NCBI GenBank assembly: GCA_046261875.1
Contig: JBHENW010000167.1
Location: forward strand, 1-5,816
Direction of reading: 5' to 3'
DNA from: JBHENW01 sp046261875
GTDB lineage: Bacteria > Acidobacteriota > Thermoanaerobaculia > UBA5066 > Gp7-AA6
DNA: 5,816 nt
The notes under the pieces were generated by a model. It made no database searches. It was not told the origin of the DNA and saw only the letters and a list, made by a program, of their open reading frames with translations. Positions 1 to 5,381 of the stretch are shown here, piece after piece. How positions within the stretch are numbered: position 1 is the first letter of the stretch; every line of letters begins with the position of its first letter. The position numbers and the translations under genes are program-made.

Positions 1-340
1 GCAGCACCCGATGGGCGAGCAGCGCGAATGCGATTAGGGTTAGGATGCCGAAGGCAAGCGGTGCTATAGCCAGGGCTGCCCGCGACCGGCCTAGGAGGAG
101 AAAGCTAACTGCGTGCACATAGCTCTCGAATGCGCCTAGGCGAACGCCCGAGAAGAAGACCACTAGGTCCCCATCAAGTATCTTGAAGGCCGTCAGACCA
201 GTCAGTACCGCATCTGCATCGGGAAGGTACTTGTGGACAGGGTATGTAACGGCCAAGCGCACCACAGTTCCCAAGACGACCGCCCAGCCCGATGCCAGAG
301 GGAAGGGGAGGTGAACTGTGGCTAAAGAAGATGCCTTCAT
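1..340 (-). CDS. GT-C-like membrane glycosyltransferase, N-terminal part (cut by window edge)
   Basis: This reading frame starts at ATG 340-338 and stays open for 113 codons to the left edge, so the C-terminus is missing. An in-frame TAG at 373-371 and no other start codon between them fix the start; there is no clear Shine-Dalgarno, only AGG directly before ATG. Residues about 13-33 form a first membrane segment. They are followed by an extracytoplasmic loop with PDAD (40-43), GDL (57-59), a glycine-spaced stretch and FESY (71-74), and then a second hydrophobic segment at about 89-109. The loop aligns by eye with residues 65-111 of the glycosyltransferase at 3679-5343: NSDQAIVAL against DADAVLTGL, and GTLESHYLAAVFTLFG against GAFESYVHAVSFLLLG. 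In GT-C enzymes the first-loop acidic residue is the likely catalytic base, here Asp41 or Asp43. The gene lies 36 bases downstream of the methyltransferase on the same strand, so an operon is plausible. GC is about 59% with many CTA, GCA, GTT and ATA codons, unlike its neighbours, which suggests transfer or an assembly join. The exact substrate is unknown. Confidence 0.72.
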   Translation of the reverse strand, partial: MKASSLATVHLPFPLASGWAVVLGTVVRLAVTYPVHKYLPDADAVLTGLTAFKILDGDLVVFFSGVRLGAFESYVHAVSFLLLGRSRAALAIAPLAFGILTLIAFALLAHRVL

Positions 341-376
341 CCTATGAGACGGCGACTTCGCGGAGGCTGGCTAAAA

Positions 377-1336
377 TCAAAGCCGTCGTCGGAACAGTCG
401 CTCCAGAGTAGCTTGGATTCTTTTCGGGCGCGCGGCGATCACCGTGAAATCGCTCGGGATCACGCCGTGGCGGATGAGGATGTCCTCGGTCCGGCAGAGC
501 AGCTTGACCAGCGCGACGTCTTTCGGGTCGGCGGGATCGAAGTTGTGCATGATGTGCTCGAGCAATAGATTCATCAGGGTCCCGCCGTAATCCACGCGCT
601 CGACGATCTCGAAGCGGCGCTCGATCTCTTCGACGATCCGGTCGGACCGGATGGCCTCGGAGGGGTCTGCCACGTTCCAGTGCTCGACGGACATCCGGAC
701 GTATTCGTCCTTGATCCCTCCGGTCGCCGAGTCGCGGCGCCAGAGCTCCGGCAGGGTCGAGAGCAGCTCTTTGACCAGAGAAAGCTGGAGGTCGGTGTAC
801 TGGAACTGCCGCGGGCCGATGAACTCGTTGGTGATGAAGAGCCCGCCCGGCGCGAGGGCGTCGTGGATCTCGCGGAGGACCGCGCCGAGCTCCTTGACGT
901 GGTGGAGCGACATCGCCATGAGGATGACGTCCCAGCGTCCTTTTTCGAGGCGCAGGGCGTTCATGTCGACGGTGCCGAACTCGATGTTGCCGACTCCCTC
1001 CGTCGCCGCGGTCTGACGGGCGACCTCGAGCGACCCTTCCGAGACGTCGAGCGCGCGCATCGATCCGCAGAGGCCGGCCTTGCAGGCGAAGATCTCCAGG
1101 CCGCCCGCGCCGCATCCCAGGCTCAGCCAGCGGCTCGTCCTCGGAACGCCGATACGCCTGGCGAAACCCTCCAGCCAGTTGAGGCTAGGCGAGCCGGTGA
1201 TCTTCGGCTGGACGTACTGCTCGAGCACGATCGGGGAGTCGAGCCATCCCTGCACGGGGCTGACCGTCCGGTCGCTCGCCGTCTTGTCCCAGAGGGCCGC
1301 GATGCGCTCGAGGTCCGTCTTGGGCTCGGATCCCAT
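377..1336 (-). CDS. Class I SAM-dependent methyltransferase
   Basis: A 319-residue cytoplasmic protein with the full Rossmann-type methyltransferase core. Motif I is LSLGCGAGGLE (71-81), the SAM-binding glycine loop. The acidic residue ending strand 2 is Asp97 in ALDVSEGSLEVAR. GTVDMNALRL (121-130) supplies the adenine-contact Asp124. WDVILMAMSLHHV (135-147) is the motif II strand, and LREIHDALAPGGLFITNEF (154-172) is the motif III region. About 65 residues precede the core (including WLDSP at 31-35), and a 150-residue C-terminal part probably shapes the acceptor site. No membrane segment is present. ATG 1336 is chosen because it opens a normal-length family member. The frame remains open far upstream, but that extension is antisense to the next gene and has Arg/Ala/Pro-rich shadow composition. 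No strong Shine-Dalgarno is visible. The neighbours are GT-C glycosyltransferases, so methylation of a sugar, lipid carrier or glycan terminus is a reasonable inference; the acceptor cannot be read from the sequence. It is divergent from the gene at 1410. Confidence 0.9.
   Translation of the reverse strand: MGSEPKTDLERIAALWDKTASDRTVSPVQGWLDSPIVLEQYVQPKITGSPSLNWLEGFARRIGVPRTSRWLSLGCGAGGLEIFACKAGLCGSMRALDVSEGSLEVARQTAATEGVGNIEFGTVDMNALRLEKGRWDVILMAMSLHHVKELGAVLREIHDALAPGGLFITNEFIGPRQFQYTDLQLSLVKELLSTLPELWRRDSATGGIKDEYVRMSVEHWNVADPSEAIRSDRIVEEIERRFEIVERVDYGGTLMNLLLEHIMHNFDPADPKDVALVKLLCRTEDILIRHGVIPSDFTVIAARPKRIQATLERLFRRRL
638..650. repeat. Interrupted palindrome CCGGTC-G-GACCGG, copy 1
   Basis: A 13-base sequence with 6-base arms around a single central base. 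It lies inside the methyltransferase gene, where the coding (minus) strand reads it in frame as Arg-Ser-Asp-Arg (residues 230-233). The same element occurs at 3092-3104 (opposite orientation of the central base) and 4495-4507. The match to the third copy extends to 16 identical bases (638-653 and 4495-4510). The function, if any, is unknown; shared codon preference may explain it. Confidence 0.6.
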
Positions 1337-1409
1337 GGCGGGCCAGTGTAACGGCAATCGACCGACACGGGGCCACCGCCGCCAGCGGTACGATGGCGCG
1401 ACTCCGCCG
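1337..1409. promoter_or_regulatory. Divergent intergenic region, probable two-way promoter
   Basis: These 73 bases separate the starts of the methyltransferase (minus) and the Ig-like/GT-C protein (plus). Because the two genes diverge, both promoters should lie here or just inside the opposing gene. On the minus strand TACACT (1352-1347) resembles a -10 box, but no convincing -35 hexamer sits 17 bases upstream. No clear -10/-35 pair is seen for the plus gene. Neither start has an AGGAGG-type ribosome binding site. A six-codon frame (1393-1413, Met-Ala-Arg-Leu-Arg-Arg, stop TGA) ends in an ATGA overlap with the start of the plus gene. The assignment rests on gene arrangement, not on a recognised operator. 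Confidence 0.4.
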
Positions 1410-3665
1410 ATGATCGAACGCTCCCGCCGCGCCGCGCGCGCCTCGACCCTGCTCGCGCTCTTTCTCCTCTTTCTCGGCGCGGCGCCCGCGGGGGGAGAGG
1501 CTCCCCCCGCGGAGCGCCGGGGGTACTGCGCGATCAACCGGGTGGACGGACCGCTCGCCCCCGGGGGATACGCCGCGGCGACCGGCTTCGCCGTGGATCT
1601 CGTGCAGGGCGCGCCCGTCCGCAAGATCGAGATGCTGCTGGACGGCGCCCCGGCGGGCGAAGCGAGCCTGCGGGGCCTGCGGCCCGACGTGATGGCCCAT
1701 TTCGCCCGCCAGGACTTCCTCTGGTCCGGTTGGAGCGGAACGATCTCGCTCGAGGGAAGAGCGTCCGGGAAGCACGCGTTCTCGGCGGCTGCCGTCCTCG
1801 CCTCGGGAGAACGCGTCCCGTGCGAAGGAGCGCCGCCGGAGATCACGGTCCTCGCGATCGAAGATCCGCCGGACAGGCCCCGGGGCCGTCTGGCCGCCGA
1901 GATCCTCCTCCGCACGGCCGGCGTCCTGCTCGGGTTCGCGCTCCTGGGCTGGGCGGCCGCGGCCGTCCTCCGATTGCGTCCCCTCGCGCTCGCCGCTCCT
2001 CTCACGGGCTTCTGCCTTTTCCCGGTCGTCGCGGAGTGGGGGGCCGCCGCGCGCGTCCGGCCGTTCCATGCCACGGCCGCGGCCGTCCTGCTGGCGATCG
2101 GGGCGCTCGCCCTTCTGTTCCGGAAAGACCGGCAGCGCCTGCGCCCGGAGCTCCGCGCATCGGCTCCGACCCTCCTCTGCGTGCTGATCTTCGCGGCCGT
2201 GGGCGTGATCCCGCTCGCGTCGCACGGCGACGGGGCCGTTCTCGGGGACATCGACGACGCCGTGCGCGAGGCCAGTCTCGCCGAGTCCATCACGCGTTTC
2301 GGCTGGAGCGTCCCGGAGGACGTCAAGGGATACTTCGCGGTCATCCCCACGGCCTGGCGCTCCGTCTCGGTGCGCGAAGGGGGCGCCTACCTTCTCTCCG
2401 CGCTCGCCCAGCGCTTCCGCGTGCCCGCGCATGAAGTTCACGCGACCGCCATGCTCGCCGCCGGTTGCTTCGTCGTTCTGGCGGCGGGCTACCTCGCCAC
2501 GGTCGCCCTGGGAGCGTCGCGGCTGGCCCCCTTCGCGCCGCTTCTCGCCGCCCTGAATTCCGTCCTCTTCGCCACCCTGTACGGCCAGCACCTCGGAAGC
2601 CTTTTCGCGGCGGCGCTGATGGCGGCGTTCGCGGCCTTCCTGCTCCGCATGGGTTCGGCCGCCACGCCCCACACCCCGGTCTCCGCGGCGCTCGCGGCGG
2701 CCGCCGGGCTGACCCTCTATCCCGAGAGCATGGCGGCCTGGGCCGCCGCGGCCGTCGTCCTCCTGGCGGCCGCGGAAGCGGCGAGCCGCCGGATGGTCCT
2801 CGAGCGGCTCGCGCTCGCCGCGCTGCTCGCCGTCGCGCTCAACCCGGTCGGCCTCGCGAAGGCGGCTCGATTCGCGCTCTACAACTTCGAGCAGTCCAGG
2901 GAGATGGTCTCCCCCTACAGCCGTATGGTCGCGGGCGACACGCATTACTTTCCGCCCCTGACCGTCGTCGCGGGGATCGAAGCCTACCGGGACGACGCGC
3001 GCGCGCCCGCGGGTGCCCTCCGCCGGGCGCTGATTCCGGCCACGGGGCTGCTCATCCTCGCGACGGCGGTCCTGGGCTGGCGCGGGCTCCCCCGGTCCGA
3101 CCGGAGGACGCTCGCCGTCCTGCTCGTCCCGCCCGCGCTCGCCCTCTTCGCCAATTTCCGCCTGGGGTTTCCGTACGGCTTCGCGAAATTTTTGCCGATC
3201 GCCATCCCGCTCTGGGCCGTGGCCTTCACGCTGTTCTTCGCCGGCGCCGCTCTGGGCCGGCGCGGTGAGCCCGCGCCGTTGCGAGCGCGGATGGCCGCCG
3301 CCGCGGCCCTCGCGCTGACGCTGCTCCTTGCCCTGCCCGCTGTGCGGCACGCGGTGTCACGGGCGGTGCGCGCCGTGCCGTCCTACGATGCGGCGATGCG
3401 GGTGCTTCCGGCCCTCGCGCGGACGCTCGGCCGGTCCGCCGTTCTGCGGGTGGACGAGCCGCTCGTCGCGCGCCGCGAGTGGTTCGGTTACTTCCTCGGC
3501 GAGAACGCCATGGAGTACGAGGCCGCCGGCGGCCCGGTGCGGCGGCCCGACGTCCCCGGTCCCCGCTACCGGCTCGTGGACCGGCGGGACCCCGACGTGA
3601 AGCTGCCGGGTCCCGCTGTCGTGTCCTCGCGATACTTCGCGGCGGCTCGGGAAGAGGCTCCCTGA
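1410..3665 (+). CDS. Multi-pass membrane protein with signal peptide, periplasmic Ig-like domain and GT-C-like region
   Basis: A 751-residue protein. Residues 1-28 form a signal peptide (Arg-rich start, LLALFLLFLG core, an APAGG end). Residues about 40-148 form a beta-rich domain: GFAVDLVQGAPVRKIEMLLDG, a GLRPDV turn (89-94), W-SGW-SG and SGKHAFSAAAVL. This resembles the Ig-like modules of bacterial envelope proteins. Cys40 and Cys138 bracket it and could form a disulfide. From about 165 onward come roughly 12 hydrophobic segments, with a large loop after about 270 carrying GDIDDAVREASLAESI (279-294), an acidic motif placed like the first loop of GT-C glycosyltransferases. Later landmarks are YPES (437-440), SPYSRMVAGDTHYFPP (501-516) and FPYGFAKFLPIAIP (587-600). 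The tail (about 646-751) is probably periplasmic. ATG 1410 is chosen because the signal peptide begins there; the longer frame upstream is antisense to the methyltransferase. No Shine-Dalgarno is visible. A strong hairpin lies at codons 24-37. It could be a glycosyltransferase or another glycan-handling membrane protein (flippase, polymerase); the coding call is very safe, the enzymatic role is not. Confidence 0.88.
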   Translation: MIERSRRAARASTLLALFLLFLGAAPAGGEAPPAERRGYCAINRVDGPLAPGGYAAATGFAVDLVQGAPVRKIEMLLDGAPAGEASLRGLRPDVMAHFARQDFLWSGWSGTISLEGRASGKHAFSAAAVLASGERVPCEGAPPEITVLAIEDPPDRPRGRLAAEILLRTAGVLLGFALLGWAAAAVLRLRPLALAAPLTGFCLFPVVAEWGAAARVRPFHATAAAVLLAIGALALLFRKDRQRLRPELRASAPTLLCVLIFAAVGVIPLASHGDGAVLGDIDDAVREASLAESITRFGWSVPEDVKGYFAVIPTAWRSVSVREGGAYLLSALAQRFRVPAHEVHATAMLAAGCFVVLAAGYLATVALGASRLAPFAPLLAALNSVLFATLYGQHLGSLFAAALMAAFAAFLLRMGSAATPHTPVSAALAAAAGLTLYPESMAAWAAAAVVLLAAAEAASRRMVLERLALAALLAVALNPVGLAKAARFALYNFEQSREMVSPYSRMVAGDTHYFPPLTVVAGIEAYRDDARAPAGALRRALIPATGLLILATAVLGWRGLPRSDRRTLAVLLVPPALALFANFRLGFPYGFAKFLPIAIPLWAVAFTLFFAGAALGRRGEPAPLRARMAAAAALALTLLLALPAVRHAVSRAVRAVPSYDAAMRVLPALARTLGRSAVLRVDEPLVARREWFGYFLGENAMEYEAAGGPVRRPDVPGPRYRLVDRRDPDVKLPGPAVVSSRYFAAAREEAP
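1480..1519. repeat. Strong inverted repeat (18-bp stem, 3-base loop) inside the coding sequence
   Basis: Positions 1486-1497 are perfectly complementary to 1501-1512 around the 3-base loop AGG (1498-1500). After one unpaired A (1513), 1480-1485 pairs with 1514-1519, giving 18 base pairs, almost all G-C. It covers codons 24-37 of the Ig-like/GT-C gene, at the end of the signal peptide and the start of the mature protein. There is no T-run after it, so it is not a standard intrinsic terminator. It would be a very stable mRNA hairpin that could slow the ribosome as the signal peptide emerges; that role is inference. Confidence 0.85.
3092..3104. repeat. Interrupted palindrome CCGGTC-C-GACCGG, copy 2
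   Basis: Second copy of the 13-base palindrome, here in the plus-strand membrane protein gene, reading in frame as Arg-Ser-Asp-Arg in a cytoplasmic or periplasmic turn between two membrane segments (residues 562-565). It is the exact reverse complement of the copies at 638-650 and 4495-4507, so all three read identically on their own coding strands. Confidence 0.6.
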
Positions 3666-3678
3666 ACGGGTTGCCGGC
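3666..3678. other. 13-base convergent gene junction
   Basis: The stop codons of the plus gene (TGA 3663-3665) and the minus gene (TGA, complement of 3679-3681) face each other across 13 bases. An imperfect stem can be drawn across the junction: GGG 3668-3670 with CCC 3689-3691 and GCCG 3673-3676 with CGGC 3682-3685. No T-run follows on either strand, so a classical intrinsic terminator is not supported. Transcripts from the two sides probably overlap, or Rho-type termination acts. Confidence 0.5.
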
Positions 3679-5343
3679 TCACGGCGCGCCCGCCGCGTCG
3701 GGAACGTAGCGGAGCGCGGCCAGCTCCCGGCGCACCTCCGCGGGCACGTCCCAGAAGATCCGATAGCCTTCGACCTCGGCGGTTTTCGCGCGGGCGCCGC
3801 GCCGCTTCAGATACGTCTCGAGCTTTGCGGCTTCCTCACCCCAGAGGACGAAGGCGGGGTTGTCGGATCCGGCCACCCGAGCCAGGTATCCCGGCCAGCG
3901 CGCGGTCCCGTGCGTCCCCGTCCCGAACGAGGCGACGGCGATCTCCTCCCGCGACTGGAAGGCGAGGGAGTAGGCCATCCAGTAGCTCGCGTACGCCTCC
4001 CGGAATCCCCGCTCGCGCAGAGCGTCGATGACCCGGTCGAGCGCGGCTCCCGAAGGTTGAGCGAAGGACACGGGGACCCGCGGCGCCCGCAGGATGCTCA
4101 CGGTGTTGAAAACGAGCGCGCCCGCGGCGAGCCCCAGGAGCGCGCGGCGCCCGAGCGGTCCCCGAGTCGACGCGTAGCCCAGGAGCAGGGCGAAGGGTGC
4201 GTAGATCGGGTACACGTAACGCGGGTCGAAGAGGTACGTCTCCTCGTTCAGACCGGCCACGAGGGGGATCGAAAAGAACATGAGGACAGCGAGCAGCAGG
4301 GCGCGGCGCGCGGGCTCCTTTCTCCGCCGCTTCGGCGAGAGCAGGACATGGAGCGAGAAGCCCAGCGGAAGGACGCAGATCAGCGCGGCGACTATGGAGG
4401 CGCCGGGAAAGATGTCGGGGTGCACGGGAGCGGGGTGCGCTCCGAAGAGCGCGGGCACGCCCCGCCTGAAGAAGTCCGCGAGGCCGAGGAAGACCCGGTC
4501 GGACCGGATGAGGGAGATGCCCGGTGCGGTGAAGCTCGGCCAACCCTGCCCCAGGTTGCCGAGCCACCATGGCAGGCTCCCGAGCAAAACGGCGGCGAGG
4601 AAAACCAGGTAGTTGCCCGGCCTCCGGAACACCGACCGGGCGACCGCGAGAAACCAGAGGAGGATCGCGACGTAGAAATAGCCGGCGAGCGGGAGCACCC
4701 ACCAGGCGAGCCCCGCGAGAACTCCGAGCAGCGCGGCCCATCCGAGCGATGCGCGCTTCGCGCCGCTGCTCTGGGCGTCCTCCAGCCTCACCGCCGCGTA
4801 GAGCATTCCCGCTCCGAGCACCGCGAGGCTCGTGTACGCGCCGTCGGAGGTGAGCCCCTTGTAGAGGTAGAAGTAGGGAGGGATCGCCAGGTAAGCCGCC
4901 GCGGCGAGCCCCGCCGTCACTCCGAAGGCCCGCCGCGCGACGGCGTAAACGAGGACGGAGTGGAGGAGGAGCAGCAGCATCATGCCGAGCCGGTAGCTCG
5001 CAAAGGAGCTTCCGAAAAGGGTGAAGACCGCGGCGAGATAGTGGGACTCGAGGGTGCCGGCGTAGTGCGAACCGTAATAGAAGATCGGATGGGCCTGGCC
5101 GGTCTGGATGTGTCTCGCCATGAGCGCGACGATGGCCTGGTCCGAGTTCCAGTGGATCCGGTGCATCGCCATCGTCGCGACCTGCGCCGCGGCGCTCACG
5201 GCAAGAATCAAGGGGAACGCGAAACGCCGGAGGCCGGCCCGCGAGGCGGTCTCCGGCGGCGCGGCCTCCCGCTCGACGGGATGGAGGGACGCCGCTTTCG
5301 GTCGCCCCCGGCGCGAGCGGGCAGTCTTCCGCCGGCGTCCCAC
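3679..5343 (-). CDS. GT-C-fold (ArnT/PMT-2-like) membrane glycosyltransferase
   Basis: A 554-residue protein, a usual length for GT-C enzymes that transfer sugars from polyprenyl-phosphate donors on the outer face of the inner membrane. A basic cytoplasmic tail of about 40 residues (GRRRKTARSRRGRPK) precedes the first membrane segment (about 42-60). The first outer loop has HWNSDQAIVALMARHI (64-79), with Asp68 the likely catalytic residue, then YYGSHYAGTLESHY (89-102) with Glu99. About ten more hydrophobic segments follow. TSDGAYTS (165-172) lies in a second outer loop, and LFDPRYVYPIYAPFALLLGY (371-390) is the Arg-Tyr-Pro region common before the last helices. Residues about 420-554 form a soluble, probably periplasmic domain with LDRVIDALRERGFREAYASY (435-454). 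The start is GTG 5343-5341, supported by GGAGGAGG nine bases upstream; later Met codons (58, 60) would lose the first helix. The gene follows the right-edge gene by 37 bases, so they may be co-transcribed. Donor and acceptor are unknown. Confidence 0.88.
   Translation of the reverse strand: MGRRRKTARSRRGRPKAASLHPVEREAAPPETASRAGLRRFAFPLILAVSAAAQVATMAMHRIHWNSDQAIVALMARHIQTGQAHPIFYYGSHYAGTLESHYLAAVFTLFGSSFASYRLGMMLLLLLHSVLVYAVARRAFGVTAGLAAAAYLAIPPYFYLYKGLTSDGAYTSLAVLGAGMLYAAVRLEDAQSSGAKRASLGWAALLGVLAGLAWWVLPLAGYFYVAILLWFLAVARSVFRRPGNYLVFLAAVLLGSLPWWLGNLGQGWPSFTAPGISLIRSDRVFLGLADFFRRGVPALFGAHPAPVHPDIFPGASIVAALICVLPLGFSLHVLLSPKRRRKEPARRALLLAVLMFFSIPLVAGLNEETYLFDPRYVYPIYAPFALLLGYASTRGPLGRRALLGLAAGALVFNTVSILRAPRVPVSFAQPSGAALDRVIDALRERGFREAYASYWMAYSLAFQSREEIAVASFGTGTHGTARWPGYLARVAGSDNPAFVLWGEEAAKLETYLKRRGARAKTAEVEGYRIFWDVPAEVRRELAALRYVPDAAGAP
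4495..4507. repeat. Interrupted palindrome CCGGTC-G-GACCGG, copy 3
   Basis: Third copy of the 13-base palindrome, in the minus-strand glycosyltransferase gene, again in frame as Arg-Ser-Asp-Arg (residues 280-283, context LIRSDRV). Together with the first copy it forms a 16-base identity (4495-4510 against 638-653); the corresponding peptide there is AIRSDRI. Confidence 0.6.
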
Positions 5344-5352
5344 CCTGAAGCC

Positions 5353-5360
5353 CCTCCTCC
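5353..5360 (-). promoter_or_regulatory. Ribosome binding site of the GT-C glycosyltransferase
   Basis: On the minus strand GGAGGAGG lies nine bases before GTG 5343. It is the only strong Shine-Dalgarno in the window and it decides the GTG start over later Met codons. Confidence 0.8.
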
Positions 5361-5361
5361 C

Positions 5362-5376
5362 GGCGGCCTAGCCGCC
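5362..5376. repeat. Short inverted repeat between the right-edge gene and the glycosyltransferase
   Basis: GGCGGC (5362-5367) and GCCGCC (5371-5376) are perfectly complementary around a 3-base loop. The element sits just after the stop of the right-edge gene (TGA 5384-5382) and directly before the ribosome binding site of the next. It lacks a T-run, so it is more likely a processing, attenuation or translation-tuning stem than an intrinsic terminator, or it is chance in GC-rich DNA. Confidence 0.4.
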
Positions 5377-5381
5377 TGCGG

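Noticed and set aside
34..44. Telomere-like TTAGGGTTAGG
   Set aside because: Only two units, and on the minus strand they are ordinary Leu-Thr-Leu codons in a membrane helix of the partial glycosyltransferase.
1347..1352. TACACT on the minus strand as a sigma-70 -10 box of the methyltransferase
   Set aside because: No -35 hexamer at suitable spacing, and it lies only about 10 bases before the ATG; too weak to call as a defined promoter.
1080..1409. In-frame N-terminal extension of the plus-strand membrane protein by 110 residues
   Set aside because: It is antisense to the methyltransferase N-terminus, and the signal peptide begins at ATG 1410.
1954..2089. Repeated 16-base CGGCCGCGGCCGTCCT (1954-1969 and 2074-2089)
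   Set aside because: Both encode Ala-Ala-Ala-Val-Leu in membrane helices; biased codons for Ala/Leu-rich helices explain the match.
1337..2350. An open frame that would extend the methyltransferase by 338 residues upstream on the minus strand
   Set aside because: It runs antisense through the signal peptide, Ig-like domain and first helices of the plus-strand gene, is Arg/Ala/Pro/Ser-rich with no domain, and the natural methyltransferase start is ATG 1336.
1185..3350. A 721-residue minus-strand open frame
   Set aside because: It is antisense to the 1410-3665 gene and has highly charged Arg/Glu/Gly-rich low-complexity composition, typical of a shadow frame in very GC-rich coding DNA.
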